Of a DNA stretch of 64,000 bases, positions 53,796 to 64,000 are shown piece by piece (within the stretch, counting starts at the first letter, position 1; each line of letters opens with the position of its first letter). The stretch spans positions 62,001-126,000 of the forward strand of contig NZ_FOAM01000010.1 in NCBI RefSeq assembly GCF_900109605.1. Direction: 5' to 3'. Position numbers and translations under genes: made by a program. The notes beneath the pieces were generated by a model. It had not been told where the DNA came from. It worked only from the letters and a program-made list of their open reading frames with translations, and did not search any database. This DNA is from Xaviernesmea oryzae (GTDB taxonomy: Bacteria; Pseudomonadota; Alphaproteobacteria; Rhizobiales; Rhizobiaceae).

Positions 53796-54629
53796 ATGGT
53801 ATCTCGTTGGCGGCTTGGCGCCCTGGTCACGGCGCTCGTGCTTTTCTCCTATTGGGCGTTCGCCATGCCGGCGCCGCGCTGGCGTAGTTTCACGCCGCCG
53901 CCACCGTTGCCTCATGCCGACGAGAGCGGTTATGCCGCCGTCAACGGCATCCACATGTATTATGCCATCTTCGGCAAGGGCAGGGGCGATCCGGTTCTGC
54001 TGATCCATGGTGGCATGGGCAGCGGCGATGCCTGGGGTTTCGAAGTGCCGGAACTGGCCAAGACGCATGAGGTGATCGTCGCCGACAGCCGCGGTCATGG
54101 GCGCTCCACCCGGCTGCGCATGCGCTACACCTATGATCTCATGGCCAAGGATTATATCGCGCTGCTCGACCAACTCGGCATCGACAAGGTGGCGCTGGTC
54201 GGCTTCAGCGATGGGGGCATTATCGGTTTGGATATCGCCATCCACCATCCGGAGCGGCTGACCAAGCTCTTCGCCCAGGCCGCCAATGCCTCGCCGCAAG
54301 GCCTGTTCGATTATGGCGGCTCGGACGGTCTGGCAGCCAAGGATGACGATCCCGATGATGCGGATGATTTCCACGCCTTCAAGGCGGCGATCGAGACCAT
54401 GTGGCGGACGGAACCGAACTTCACGCAGGCTCAGCTTGCGTCGATTCCGGTTCCAACCGAAATCGTGGTCGGCGATCATGACGAATTCATCCGGCCGGAA
54501 CATTCACGTTACCTGGCGGAGACCATCCCAGGTGCCAAGCTGGTGATCCTCAGGAATGTCAGCCATCTCGCTCTGGCTCAGGATCCGGCCCAATATCTCC
54601 ATGCGATCCGAAACTTCATCGGCTCCTAA
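53796..54629 (+). CDS. Alpha/beta hydrolase, membrane-anchored or exported
   Basis: A 277-residue hydrolase with an N-terminal hydrophobic segment (LGALVTALVLFSYWAFAMP) that could anchor or export it, then a proline-rich linker. The catalytic serine is in LVGFSDGGIIG, the aspartate in VVGDHDEFI and the histidine in LRNVSHLALAQDP; HGGMGS is the oxyanion loop. GGGAG precedes the ATG. Substrate unknown. Confidence 0.85.
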   Translation: MVSRWRLGALVTALVLFSYWAFAMPAPRWRSFTPPPPLPHADESGYAAVNGIHMYYAIFGKGRGDPVLLIHGGMGSGDAWGFEVPELAKTHEVIVADSRGHGRSTRLRMRYTYDLMAKDYIALLDQLGIDKVALVGFSDGGIIGLDIAIHHPERLTKLFAQAANASPQGLFDYGGSDGLAAKDDDPDDADDFHAFKAAIETMWRTEPNFTQAQLASIPVPTEIVVGDHDEFIRPEHSRYLAETIPGAKLVILRNVSHLALAQDPAQYLHAIRNFIGS

Positions 54630-54650
54630 CGGCCGGCGAGGTATCCGACC

Positions 54651-55091
54651 TCAGCCCGGCTTGGATTCCTGCGCCCGCCGCACCACCGGCACGGCGCAGG
54701 CCTCGCCGCCCGAAAACAGCCGCGAGCGTGTGAGGAAGCGCTTCTCTCGGCCATTGTCGAGGGAGAACATGCCGCCGCGGCCGGGCACGACGTCGATGAT
54801 CAGCTGGGTATGGCGCCAGGCTTCGAACTGACTTTCGCTGATATAGACGGGCACGCCACCGATCTCGCCGAGCTTGATGTCGCGGTCGCCGACGATGAAG
54901 TCGTCCGCCGGATAGCACATCGGCGAGGAGCCATCGCAGCAGCCGCCGGACTGGTGGAAGAGGATCTGCGGATGGTCGCGCCGGATCTCCTCGATCAGGC
55001 TGAGTGCTGCCGGCGTCGCGGTCACGCGCGGCTCGCCGAGAGTCTCGTTTGTAAGCGTTTCGGCGTCGATCACGCGCGTCTCCTCTCGCAA
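54651..55091 (-). CDS. DUF779 protein (aldehyde dehydrogenase partner)
   Basis: A 146-residue DUF779 protein with the conserved motif LFHQSGGCCDGSSPMCYPADDF, whose cysteines suggest metal binding. LGEIGGVPVYISESQFEAWRHTQLIIDVVPGRG is also conserved. DUF779 genes are nearly always beside aldehyde dehydrogenases of the AcoD/ExaC type, as here (119 bases downstream of one). Exact role unknown. Confidence 0.88.
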   Translation of the reverse strand: MREETRVIDAETLTNETLGEPRVTATPAALSLIEEIRRDHPQILFHQSGGCCDGSSPMCYPADDFIVGDRDIKLGEIGGVPVYISESQFEAWRHTQLIIDVVPGRGGMFSLDNGREKRFLTRSRLFSGGEACAVPVVRRAQESKPG

Positions 55092-55210
55092 TATTCAAAG
55101 AAGTCTTCGGATCTTGTATGTGCTTGACCCGCCGCGTGGCGCGCGGCCACGGGCGGGTCACAAGTTCAGCTCTGCTGTCCCAGCACAGCAGCAACATTGA
55201 GATATTCTGC

Positions 55211-56719
<1,509 letters not shown>

Positions 56720-56961
56720 GGTGTTCCTCCTCCGAAAACAGATTGCGAGCATCTGTGGATGGGAAGGTGCGGCAAAGGCCGGGACGAAAACAGGGCCTGC
56801 CAGTCGGTGACGTCTCATGCCTGTTTCAAAACTGCGACAGCTGCGCTGCGGCAAGCATGTTGCGTCGCACTTGATTCGACGGCGTGCAAGACCCTCCTAA
56901 ATCAGGCTTGCATCCTTGTCGGCCTTGTGGATTGCTCGGGTTTTTTAAATGGGGATCTCTC

Positions 56962-57600
56962 ATGTCGATTGAACACTGGCTGGCTTTCGTTGCCGCATCA
57001 TCCGTCGTTCTGGCCATTCCCGGGCCGACCATCCTTCTGGTGATCTCTTATGCGCTCAGCCACGGGCGCTCCGTGGCCACGGCCACGGTGGCCGGCGTCG
57101 CGCTCGGCGATTTCACGGCGATGACCGCTTCCATGCTTGGGCTGGGCGCGCTGCTGACGACATCGGCCGGCCTGTTCACACTGCTCAAATGGGTCGGCGC
57201 GGCCTATCTGATCTATATGGGCGTCAAGCTCTGGCGTGCGCCTGTCGGCGAGAGCCAGGCATCGCAGAGTGAGGGCACAGCTCCGGCGATCAGGCCCTTT
57301 CGCGTGTTTGCCCATACCTATGTCGTCACCGCGCTCAATCCGAAGAGCATCCTGTTCTTCGTTGCCTTCTTGCCGCAATTTCTGGATGCGACACAGCCGC
57401 TGCTTTTGCAGATGGCGATCTTCGAGATCACCTTCTTGGTTCTGGCGACGCTCAATGCCACGCTTTACGGCATCATGGCGTCGGCAGCTCGGCGCTCGAT
57501 CCGCAAGCCGGGCGTCCAGCGTCTCGTCAATCGCACGGGCGGTTCCCTGATGATCGGCGCGGGTCTGGTGGCGGCCGGCTGGCGTAAGGCAGCCATATGA
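56962..57600 (+). CDS. LysE/RhtB-family amino acid exporter
   Basis: A 212-residue membrane protein with about six spans. VVLAIPGPTILLVISYALSHG is the family signature at the start; GAAYLIYMGVKLWR and TALNPKSILFFVAFLPQF also match. Exports amino acids or homoserine-type compounds. Divergent from the aldehyde dehydrogenase. Substrate unknown. Confidence 0.9.
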   Translation: MSIEHWLAFVAASSVVLAIPGPTILLVISYALSHGRSVATATVAGVALGDFTAMTASMLGLGALLTTSAGLFTLLKWVGAAYLIYMGVKLWRAPVGESQASQSEGTAPAIRPFRVFAHTYVVTALNPKSILFFVAFLPQFLDATQPLLLQMAIFEITFLVLATLNATLYGIMASAARRSIRKPGVQRLVNRTGGSLMIGAGLVAAGWRKAAI

Positions 57601-57613
57601 CCCTGCTTCGGCT

Positions 57614-58255
57614 TTAGCCCGCGATGCGCTGTTCGAGCGTGTGTACGCGTTCCGACAGGTCGCTGATCGACAGCCGCTCATGCGAGCCCCTGCCGCTCAA
57701 GGACTGGTTGTAATGCGACATGGCCTCCGCCCTGAGGCCACGCAGGTCAAAGGTACCGGATGACAGGGTGCTTTCAAGGTCGGCCAGACGGTTGGACAGG
57801 CCGCCGAGCCGGCTGAGCATATCGCTGCGGAAGGGCGTCAATTCGTCGCGAATGCCCCATACATCCTGCCGGGCTGCCTCGAGCTGCTGGCGCACGGTCG
57901 AGATTTCCTGGCGCAGCGCGGCAAGCGCCTCACCCGCGGCAGCGATGTTGGTCAGCACAAAGCCGATGTCGCGGCCGGCAAGAAGATCGGAATGGCTTGT
58001 TTCGTCGGCGGGACTGCCTTGGTCCTCAGAGGCCCGCGTGGTCGCGTGGGCGCTCGTGACATGAACGAGCTCGGAAAGTTCGGGGCTTTCGGAGAGACGC
58101 TGGGCGATCTCCTGCGCGGTGACAAGCGTCGTCGGCGCCGGAGACGGGCGCACGGTCTCGCCGCCTGCTTGGTCTTCCGGGTCGCGTCTTGCTGGGGGAT
58201 CGTGCCTGGAAAGGCCGCGCTCGCCCGGCGCTCTGATGCCGTCCGTGATGGACAT
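57614..58255 (-). CDS. Hypothetical coiled-coil protein
   Basis: A 213-residue protein with no domain I recognise. The first 90 residues are low-complexity and charged; then comes a heptad-rich coiled coil (ALAALRQEISTVRQQLEAARQD to RLADLESTL) and a C-terminal SDLSERVHTLEQRIAG. It converges on the LysE gene with a 13-base gap. The coding call rests on length and the coiled-coil pattern. Confidence 0.55.
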   Translation of the reverse strand: MSITDGIRAPGERGLSRHDPPARRDPEDQAGGETVRPSPAPTTLVTAQEIAQRLSESPELSELVHVTSAHATTRASEDQGSPADETSHSDLLAGRDIGFVLTNIAAAGEALAALRQEISTVRQQLEAARQDVWGIRDELTPFRSDMLSRLGGLSNRLADLESTLSSGTFDLRGLRAEAMSHYNQSLSGRGSHERLSISDLSERVHTLEQRIAG

Positions 58256-58720
58256 AGGCTACTCCGAACTCAAAACCTCCTGTCGTTCCATCTCGTTCCG
58301 GCCATCGGCGCCATCATGGTCACCGCTGATTCTGCGCGCCGTGCTTTTCTCTTGAGCAGAAGGATGACGAGCCAGCCTCCGAAGCCGCGCTGAATGCGGT
58401 GGAGACGGCACTGTCAAACCATGGGCTCGACAAGGAAACGCGCCGTCGCGTCAGTCCGTCTCCATTCCGGCGCTTCTACGCAAAAAGAATGACGGGCCTG
58501 GGTACAGCTTCCCCGCGTCCGATCTGCGGCAGAATCAAAGTTTTACAGTCTATCCCACGCGGCTTTTCAAGGCGTGGGCTGTCTTCACAGAGATGCGCGC
58601 AGTCCGGCCATCGAGCCTGCTGTCCGCTATCCTTAAAGCATCGTATTTTAACAAATCGTGCAAGCGCATGGGATCTAGCGGCAAAATGCAGGCCGTACTG
58701 CAACGCGGTAAGCCGATGTT
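58256..58720. other. Intergenic, nothing recognised
   Basis: 465 bases between the coiled-coil gene and the GAF-Fis regulator. Short open frames occur on both strands but have no ribosome site or recognisable product. No repeat or terminator seen. Confidence 0.45.
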
Positions 58721-59665
58721 TCAATTCACCTGCAGCCGTTTCATCTTCCGATAGAGCGTTGCGCGGGAGATGCCGAGGCTGTCGGCAGCTTGCGAAACAT
58801 TGCCGCCGCTGCGCGACAATTCCCGGCGCAGCGCCGCACGCTCCGCCTCCAGCAATGGCTCGCCTTTCAGGCCGGCATCTTCACCGAGCAGATCGGCGGC
58901 CGGCACGCCAACGGCGATGCGCTCGTCATCCAGCCCCAAGCGCAGCCGAGCCGCACGGGTCGCGCCCAGCACAAGATCGTCGCGATCGATAGCAAGGAGC
59001 GCCGGCGCCGCCTTGTCGACCGGCACCAGCAGAATGCGTGCCTGTGGAAAGGCGCGCCGGAACAGATTGGTCTCGATGCGCTGCGCCGCCTCGCGCACCG
59101 CGTGGTGCAAAATCATCAGTGCCATGTCAGAGGCGTCATCGCGGCAGGTGGAAATGTCGATAGCGGCGGTCACCCGGCCCCGGTGATCGCGGATCGGGGC
59201 TGTGGCGCAGGAAAGCCGCGTATTGCGACTCAAGAAGTGTTGGTCGCGCTCGATCAGCACCGGGCGCTCATCGGCCAATGCCGTGCCGATCCCATTTGTG
59301 CCGACACTGGCTTCGCTCCAGATCGTCCCGGACCAGAGGCCGACACCCCGAAAATCCTTGTCGTCGCCGGCCGCGCCGCGCCGCTCCAGGGCCACGCCGC
59401 GCTCGTCGGTGAGAAGCAGGCAGCAGCCCGCCTTGCCGACCATCGAAAACAGCCGGTCGAGTTCGCTGCTCGCTTCCTCGATCAGCGGCGAACTGCGCTC
59501 ACGCGCGGCCCGGAACTCGCTGTCGCCAAGCCGATCGGGAACACGAGCCTCTTCCGGCGACAAGCCATAGAGGGTCAGGCAGCGCCGCCAGGACGCGGCA
59601 ACGGGCGAACTGGCAGCCGCCGACGCATGATGCGCCACGGCCTGGACATGGTCTGAATGGTTCAT
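58721..59665 (-). CDS. GAF-Fis transcriptional regulator (AcoR-like, no AAA+ domain)
   Basis: A 314-residue regulator. The N-terminal part (SWRRCLTLYGLSPEEARVPDRL) and a GAF domain (LLTDERGVALERRGAAGDD, IGTALADERPVLIERDQHF) match AcoR-type activators, and the C-terminus is a Fis helix-turn-helix (NVSQAADSLGISRATLYRKMK). The sigma-54 ATPase domain with GAFTGA and Walker motifs is missing. GGAGGAGA precedes the ATG. It may control the aldehyde dehydrogenase operon 2 kb away, judging from related arrangements. Confidence 0.85.
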   Translation of the reverse strand: MNHSDHVQAVAHHASAAASSPVAASWRRCLTLYGLSPEEARVPDRLGDSEFRAARERSSPLIEEASSELDRLFSMVGKAGCCLLLTDERGVALERRGAAGDDKDFRGVGLWSGTIWSEASVGTNGIGTALADERPVLIERDQHFLSRNTRLSCATAPIRDHRGRVTAAIDISTCRDDASDMALMILHHAVREAAQRIETNLFRRAFPQARILLVPVDKAAPALLAIDRDDLVLGATRAARLRLGLDDERIAVGVPAADLLGEDAGLKGEPLLEAERAALRRELSRSGGNVSQAADSLGISRATLYRKMKRLQVN

Positions 59666-60037
59666 CCGCTCTCCTCCCCGAAAGCTGATGCGCACACTAT
59701 AGGCCGGCCACAGCCATCCGTCCATCCTCCGCTCTCGCCGCTTGAAAAGTCCCGCGCCGAAACCTCGCAGCGTGTATTTCGATGCGAGTGCGGCGCCGAT
59801 CTTGAAGGGTCTGTCCGGCCAGGCGCCGCTCGCGATCCGACAACCACTGGAGCTTTGCCGAAGAGGGCAGGGGCGGCGGACGACGATCCGCCTTCCTGAA
59901 TTTTCGCATCGGGCAGCGCCTGCCTGATTTCGGTTGACGGCCCGATAGGCTAAGCACGCACAAAGCGGGTGGTGACGGGCAGCTTCCAGGCTTCGCGTCG
60001 CCGGCTTCGCCGATACGTCCTCCGCCTGAAATCGGAT
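59666..60037. other. Divergent intergenic region GAF-Fis / benE
   Basis: 372 bases containing the promoters of the two flanking genes. No clear operator, gene or hairpin seen. Confidence 0.45.
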
Positions 60038-61225
60038 ATGCTCATGCTGCGCGATTTTTCTCCCCAGAGCACTGTCATGGGGCTTCTCGCCGCCTTTGTC
60101 GGCTTCGCAAGTTCTTTCGCCGTGGTGATCCATGGGCTCGTCGGTGCAGGCGCCAGCGAAGCGCAGGCAGCCTCCGGCCTTGCCGCGCTCTCGATTTCGA
60201 TGGGCCTTTGCGCGATCGTTCTGAGCCTGTGGCGTCGCATGCCGATCAGCATCGCCTGGTCCACGCCTGGCGCCGCGCTCCTGGCGGCGACCGGCGCGAT
60301 CCAGGGCGGCTTTCCGGCGGCCGTCGGCGGCTTCCTGCTCTCGGCGCTGCTGCTGATCGCTGCCGGGCTCTTCAAGCCCTTTGGGCGGCTGGTCGCGGCG
60401 ATTCCGCCGGTGCTGGCCAGCGCCATGCTCGCCGGCGTGTTGCTCGGCCTCTGCCTTGCGCCGGTAAAAGCCGTGGCGTTCGATCCGCGCCTGGGCCTAC
60501 CCATCGTGCTTGCCTGGGCGATCGCCGGGCGGATCCATCGTCTGGCGGCCGTTCCTGCCGGCTTGCTTGCTTTCGGCGTGGTCGTGGCGCTGGGCGTGGA
60601 TATACCTGCCGATGCCGGCGCGCGCCTGGCGGCAAGCCTCGGGCCGCGCTTCGAATGGGTCACGCCCGTCTTCAGCCTGGGAGCGTTGGTCACTGTGGCG
60701 CTGCCGCTCTTCGTGGTGACCATGGCATCGCAGAATATTCCGGGTATTGCCGTGCTGAACGTCAATGGCTACCAGCCGGCGCCAGGCGGGCTTTTTGCGG
60801 CAACTGGCCTGTTCAGCCTGTTCAGCGCCCCATTTGGTGGCCATGCCGTCAATCTCGCCGCCATCACCGCCGCCATGTGCGCAGGCGAGGATGCCCATGC
60901 CGACCGCAGCAGGCGCTATTGGTCGGCAATTGTCGCCGGCGTGGCCTATGTGGTCTTCGGTCTGCTCGCGCCGACCATCACGGCGCTGGTGGCCCTGGCG
61001 CCGCCAATCCTCATCCAGGCCGTTGCCGGTCTTGCGCTGATCGGCGCTTTTGCCGGTGCTGCCGGTGCTGCCTTTCGCGACGTTGCGACGCGCGAAGCGG
61101 CGGCCGTCACCTTCCTGGTCACGGCCTCAGGCGTGTCCTTTGCCGGCGTATCCGGCACGTTCTGGGGGCTTGCGGCCGGCGGCGCCGTGCTCGCCATCGC
61201 GCACATCGGAAAGAAGCGCGGCTGA
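60038..61225 (+). CDS. BenE-family benzoate/H+ symporter
   Basis: A 395-residue membrane carrier with about twelve spans. It has WSTPGAALLAATG in the N-terminal half, VTMASQNIPGIAVLNVNGYQP with the family motif, and GGHAVNLAAITAAMCAG. BenE imports benzoate or other aromatic acids. No ben or cat catabolic genes adjoin. ATG at 60038 or 60044 are both possible; a frame open to 59969 has no support. Confidence 0.87.
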   Translation: MLMLRDFSPQSTVMGLLAAFVGFASSFAVVIHGLVGAGASEAQAASGLAALSISMGLCAIVLSLWRRMPISIAWSTPGAALLAATGAIQGGFPAAVGGFLLSALLLIAAGLFKPFGRLVAAIPPVLASAMLAGVLLGLCLAPVKAVAFDPRLGLPIVLAWAIAGRIHRLAAVPAGLLAFGVVVALGVDIPADAGARLAASLGPRFEWVTPVFSLGALVTVALPLFVVTMASQNIPGIAVLNVNGYQPAPGGLFAATGLFSLFSAPFGGHAVNLAAITAAMCAGEDAHADRSRRYWSAIVAGVAYVVFGLLAPTITALVALAPPILIQAVAGLALIGAFAGAAGAAFRDVATREAAAVTFLVTASGVSFAGVSGTFWGLAAGGAVLAIAHIGKKRG

Positions 61226-61230
61226 CGTTA

Positions 61231-61260
61231 CGGCTGCTGCGCCACAAGGCGCAGCAGCCG
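61231..61260. terminator. Bidirectional hairpin between benE and the EAL protein gene
   Basis: Perfect 13-bp stem CGGCTGCTGCGCC / GGCGCAGCAGCCG with an ACAA loop, five bases after benE and 31 before the end of the convergent gene. No T-run on either strand. Confidence 0.65.
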
Positions 61261-61291
61261 GACAATGGTCTCAAGAGGATTTCCGGCCGCT

Positions 61292-63352
61292 TCAGGCGGC
61301 TGTGGCGGCCGGGATCAAAGGCGGATCGAGCGTCATGCGCGTGACGACGGCGATATCCTCGGCGATCTGCGGCCGGCCGAAGAGATAACCCTGCACATGG
61401 CAGCAGCCTTCATGCTGCAGGAAAGCCATCTGCTCCTCCGTTTCCACGCCTTCAGCCAGCACGGGAATATCCAGGCTCTGGGCAAGGATGATCGTGGAGC
61501 GCACGATGGCGGCCGAGGGGCGGCTGACTGTCACCGCGTCCACGAAGCTCCGATCGATCTTGATCTTGTCGAAGGGGAAGTTCTGCAGCGTCGCCAACGA
61601 GGAGTAGCCGGTGCCGTAATCGTCCATGGCAATGCGCACTCCCAGACCCTTCAACTGCTGGATGATGGCCAGCGCCTTGCGCTGATCGGCAATGATGCCG
61701 GACTCGGTAATCTCAAGCTCCAGCCTCGCGGCATCGAGTCCCGTCTCGGTCAGGATCGCCTGCACACGCGCGGGAAAGCTGCTGTCTGCAAGCTGGGCCG
61801 GGGCGACGTTGACGGCGATCGACAGCGGCCGGGTCCAGCCGGATGCCTCGCGCGCGGCGGTGAGCAGCACCCAGTCGCCCAGCCTGTTGATGAAGGTGCT
61901 GCGTTCGGCAAGCGGAATGAAGTCGGAGGGCGGGATCAATCCGAGTTCGGGATGCCGCCAGCGCAGAAGCGCCTCGTAGCCCACGGTCTCACGCGTCTCG
62001 ACATCGTTTTGCGCCTGATAGACGAGGAAGAACTCGCCACGCTCGAGGCCGCACTGCATCGCCATGGACAGCATGCTGCGCGTCCGTGTCGCATCGTCGG
62101 CTGCACGGTCGTAGACGCGGATCGCCTGGGCGCCTGCCTGTTGGGCGCGGTCGAGCGCCAGCGTCGCATGGGTCAGCAGATCCTCCGCCGTCATGGTAGA
62201 TGGCGTTGCCGCCAGCATGGCGATCCCGGCGCAGGGGCCTGCCGTCAGGCTGCCGCCCTCCCAGGAAATCGGAGCCTGAAGATCTTCGATCAGCTGTGTC
62301 GCCAGCCGCAGCAGTCCGCTCTTGGAGGTGTGCGGGCAGACGATGGCGAACGTCTCGCCCGTGCCGCGGGCCAGGAAATAACGCTCGCCGAGGGCTTCCC
62401 CGAGTCGCACCGCGACACCGCGCATCAGCGCATCGGCGGCGGTGAAGCCATGGCCGTCACTCACCTCCTTCAGGCGGTCGAGCGCGATTTTGATGACCCC
62501 GGCATTGCGCGCCTCGTCGCCATGGGCGATCAGCGTGTCGATATAATCGACCAGGCTGGCGCGGTTCGGCAGGCCGGTCAGTGCGTCGTGCATCGACAGG
62601 TGACGGAAGCGCTCGGCGGCACTTTCCTGCGCATGGGCATCGATAAAATAGGCCGCGGTGCCGAAGCTGATAATGATGCCGGTCACAGCGCTGACCAGGA
62701 TCGCCATGAAAGCATCTGGCACCAGCTGGGCGGAGACCACGATGGTCGGATCCGCCTCGATCGTCAGGGCCGTCATGGCGGTGAAATGCATGGTGATGAT
62801 CGCCAGGATCAGGCTGGCCGTGCTTGCATGGCGGCAGAAGGACCAGAGCGGCCGGGCCATGCGGTTGCAGACGAGAACGCCGAAAGCCACGCCCAGTACG
62901 ATCGATGCGAGTACGAAGCCGCGGTCCCAGACCATCCGGCCTTCGATTTCATAAGCTGCCATGCCGATGAAATGCATGAGCACGATACCGCCGCCCAGAA
63001 CGGCGCCGCCCAGTTCAACCAGCATGCTCCTGGCGGACAAGGTGCTGATCAGCAGGCCGAGCAGCGTCGTGGCAATGGCGACCAGCAGCGAGATCATCGT
63101 CAGATCGGGCGCGAAAGCATGGCGCATCGACGGAGAAAAACTCAGCATCGCGATGAAATGCGTCGTCCAGATCGTCGAGCCGCCTATGATGCCGGCCATG
63201 AAGATCCAGTTCAGCCGCTGCAGGCCAGGGCTTCGCCGCGCGCGGCTGTAAAGCTGGGTGGTGATAGTGGAACCGAAGATGCAGATCGCCGCCGCGACAA
63301 GCAGCAGGGTGATATCATGGCGCGTGGTGATGCAGGAAACGACGGTCAGCAT
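61292..63352 (-). CDS. MHYT-GGDEF-EAL cyclic-di-GMP protein
   Basis: A 686-residue membrane protein. Seven spans form an MHYT sensor with THFIAM, MHFIGM and MHFTAM repeats, thought to bind copper and sense gases. The GGDEF domain is degenerate (RGTGETF), so it probably does not make c-di-GMP but may bind GTP. The EAL domain has YEALLRW, the metal motif MDDYGTGYSS and EGVETEEQ, so phosphodiesterase activity is likely. Predicted to lower c-di-GMP and favour motility. Confidence 0.9.
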   Translation of the reverse strand: MLTVVSCITTRHDITLLLVAAAICIFGSTITTQLYSRARRSPGLQRLNWIFMAGIIGGSTIWTTHFIAMLSFSPSMRHAFAPDLTMISLLVAIATTLLGLLISTLSARSMLVELGGAVLGGGIVLMHFIGMAAYEIEGRMVWDRGFVLASIVLGVAFGVLVCNRMARPLWSFCRHASTASLILAIITMHFTAMTALTIEADPTIVVSAQLVPDAFMAILVSAVTGIIISFGTAAYFIDAHAQESAAERFRHLSMHDALTGLPNRASLVDYIDTLIAHGDEARNAGVIKIALDRLKEVSDGHGFTAADALMRGVAVRLGEALGERYFLARGTGETFAIVCPHTSKSGLLRLATQLIEDLQAPISWEGGSLTAGPCAGIAMLAATPSTMTAEDLLTHATLALDRAQQAGAQAIRVYDRAADDATRTRSMLSMAMQCGLERGEFFLVYQAQNDVETRETVGYEALLRWRHPELGLIPPSDFIPLAERSTFINRLGDWVLLTAAREASGWTRPLSIAVNVAPAQLADSSFPARVQAILTETGLDAARLELEITESGIIADQRKALAIIQQLKGLGVRIAMDDYGTGYSSLATLQNFPFDKIKIDRSFVDAVTVSRPSAAIVRSTIILAQSLDIPVLAEGVETEEQMAFLQHEGCCHVQGYLFGRPQIAEDIAVVTRMTLDPPLIPAATAA

Positions 63353-63738
63353 GACGCGCGCCCCATTGATGCCAGGCGCTTTTTGGCGAGCGCCGCCAAG
63401 AGCGGCAGGGCACGCACCAATTTCGTTTTTCTCATGCTCGATCTCTTTGCGCGGCCGATGCTCTTGGACAAGACATGAAGCGATCTTCGCATGGCGCTCT
63501 TAAGTCTTTATATGCAGCATTGGCTAAAAGGCGCGATATCGCGTCGTTTGACGGTGTGTCGATGAAAAGCCCTGACCGTGCGGTTGAAAAAGTCCGGGAT
63601 CTCGTCTATGGAGCCCCGTCCGCGCGGACACCCTTGGAGGCAAACGCGGACGGAGCGTTTCGGCGTCTCCCGCTCCGGTGCAGCCTGGCTGCTTAACGAG
63701 CGATTCTCCAGATTACAAAGACGAAAAAAGGTATAGCC
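63353..63738 (+). other. rplY upstream region
   Basis: 386 bases with no gene I can support. A promoter-like pair TTGAAA (63584-63589) and CTATGG (63606-63611), 16 bases apart, fits a start near 63617. The 5' leader then has a 7-bp stem CGGAGCG / CGCTCCG at 63651-63677, possibly autoregulatory. Confidence 0.5.
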
Positions 63739-64000
63739 ATGAGCCACGCATCCTACGAGCTCAAGGCCCAGAAGCGCGACCGGGTTGGTAAGGGGTCCTC
63801 CCGCGAACTGCGCCGCAACGGGCTTATTCCCGCCGTCATCTACGGCGACAAGCAGCAGCCAATCTCGATCTCGCTGCCGAGCAAAGAAATCACGCTGAAG
63901 ATCCACGGCGGCGGTTTCATGACGACGGTCGCCACGATCGACGTCGATGGCGAGAAGATCCGCGTCCTGCCGAAGGACTATCAGCTGGATCCGGTCCGCG
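63739..64000 (+). CDS. rplY: 50S ribosomal protein L25/Ctc (partial, 3' end off the window)
   Basis: 87 codons of the L25/general stress protein Ctc, which binds 5S rRNA. The start [20 protein letters not shown], then [21 protein letters not shown] and [14 protein letters not shown], match the long CTC form. AAAAAAGG precedes the ATG. The C-terminal beta domain lies beyond the window; pth (peptidyl-tRNA hydrolase) usually follows. Confidence 0.95.
   Translation, partial: MSHASYELKAQKRDRVGKGSSRELRRNGLIPAVIYGDKQQPISISLPSKEITLKIHGGGFMTTVATIDVDGEKIRVLPKDYQLDPVR

Noticed and set aside
61265-63478. Very long plus-strand open frame antisense to the MHYT-GGDEF-EAL gene
   Set aside because: It mirrors a gene with clear motifs; long antisense frames are expected in GC-rich DNA and the product is low-complexity.
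63508-63906. Minus-strand open frame across the rplY start
   Set aside because: Antisense to a clear ribosomal protein gene and its leader.

Overview
The window looks like a stretch of chromosome from a member of the Rhizobiaceae (Rhizobium / Agrobacterium / Allorhizobium group). It is GC-rich. It carries several genes typical of that group: a fused anthranilate synthase trpE(G) behind a Trp-Trp-Trp leader peptide, a BacA/SbmA transporter, a choXWV-type choline transporter, a NolR-like ArsR repressor, preQ1 synthase and L25/Ctc. I saw no prophage, insertion sequence, CRISPR array, rRNA or tRNA. Most genes are ordinary housekeeping or metabolic genes in short operons. Both edges cut genes: xdhA on the left and rplY on the right.

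Layout. 1-9949: xanthine dehydrogenase small subunit (partial), a luciferase-like flavin oxidoreductase, methionine aminopeptidase, an MFS carrier, BacA/SbmA, a polysaccharide deacetylase, NnrU, a membrane TPR protein and the GTPase Der. 10165-18848: a sugar-related block with three tandem paralogous exported FAD oxidoreductases, 2-keto-3-deoxygluconate kinase and a divergent alpha-glucosidase, the last overlapped by an AAC(6')-like acetyltransferase. 18860-26761: a toxin-antitoxin pair, adenine deaminase, a divergent HxlR/SDR pair, two esterases, CorA, ribosomal protein S21 and a cold-shock protein. 27249-31815: a secreted family 9 glycoside hydrolase and two Gfo/Idh/MocA dehydrogenases. 31816-33740: a regulatory stretch with a candidate small RNA, nolR with a possible self-binding site, and an FMN-binding protein. 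33737-37040: choline uptake. 37323-38088: a decayed toxin-antitoxin module.

38134-50413: an APC permease, trpL-trpE(G), a GNAT protein, a CDF exporter, queF, a DUF2076 protein, a ClpP paralogue, a second intact toxin-antitoxin pair, leuA behind a leucine-rich leader peptide, and a small sigma/anti-sigma pair. 50697-64000: a metallophosphoesterase, glutathionyl-hydroquinone reductase, a GNAT protein, an alpha/beta hydrolase, an aldehyde dehydrogenase with its DUF779 partner, a LysE exporter, a coiled-coil protein, a GAF-Fis regulator, a BenE transporter, an MHYT-GGDEF-EAL protein and L25.

The points most worth a second look are the triplicated exported flavoproteins; the two amino-acid leader systems (trp with a clear attenuator, leu without an obvious U-run); the candidate anti-Shine-Dalgarno small RNA at about 32171-32240; the toxin-antitoxin module broken by a one-base insertion in each gene; the ten-A tract inside the APC permease; and the hairpin-rich 449-base gap inside the cho operon. 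I did not find a clearly new multi-gene system. All functional calls are from reading motifs by eye; no database search or alignment was run.
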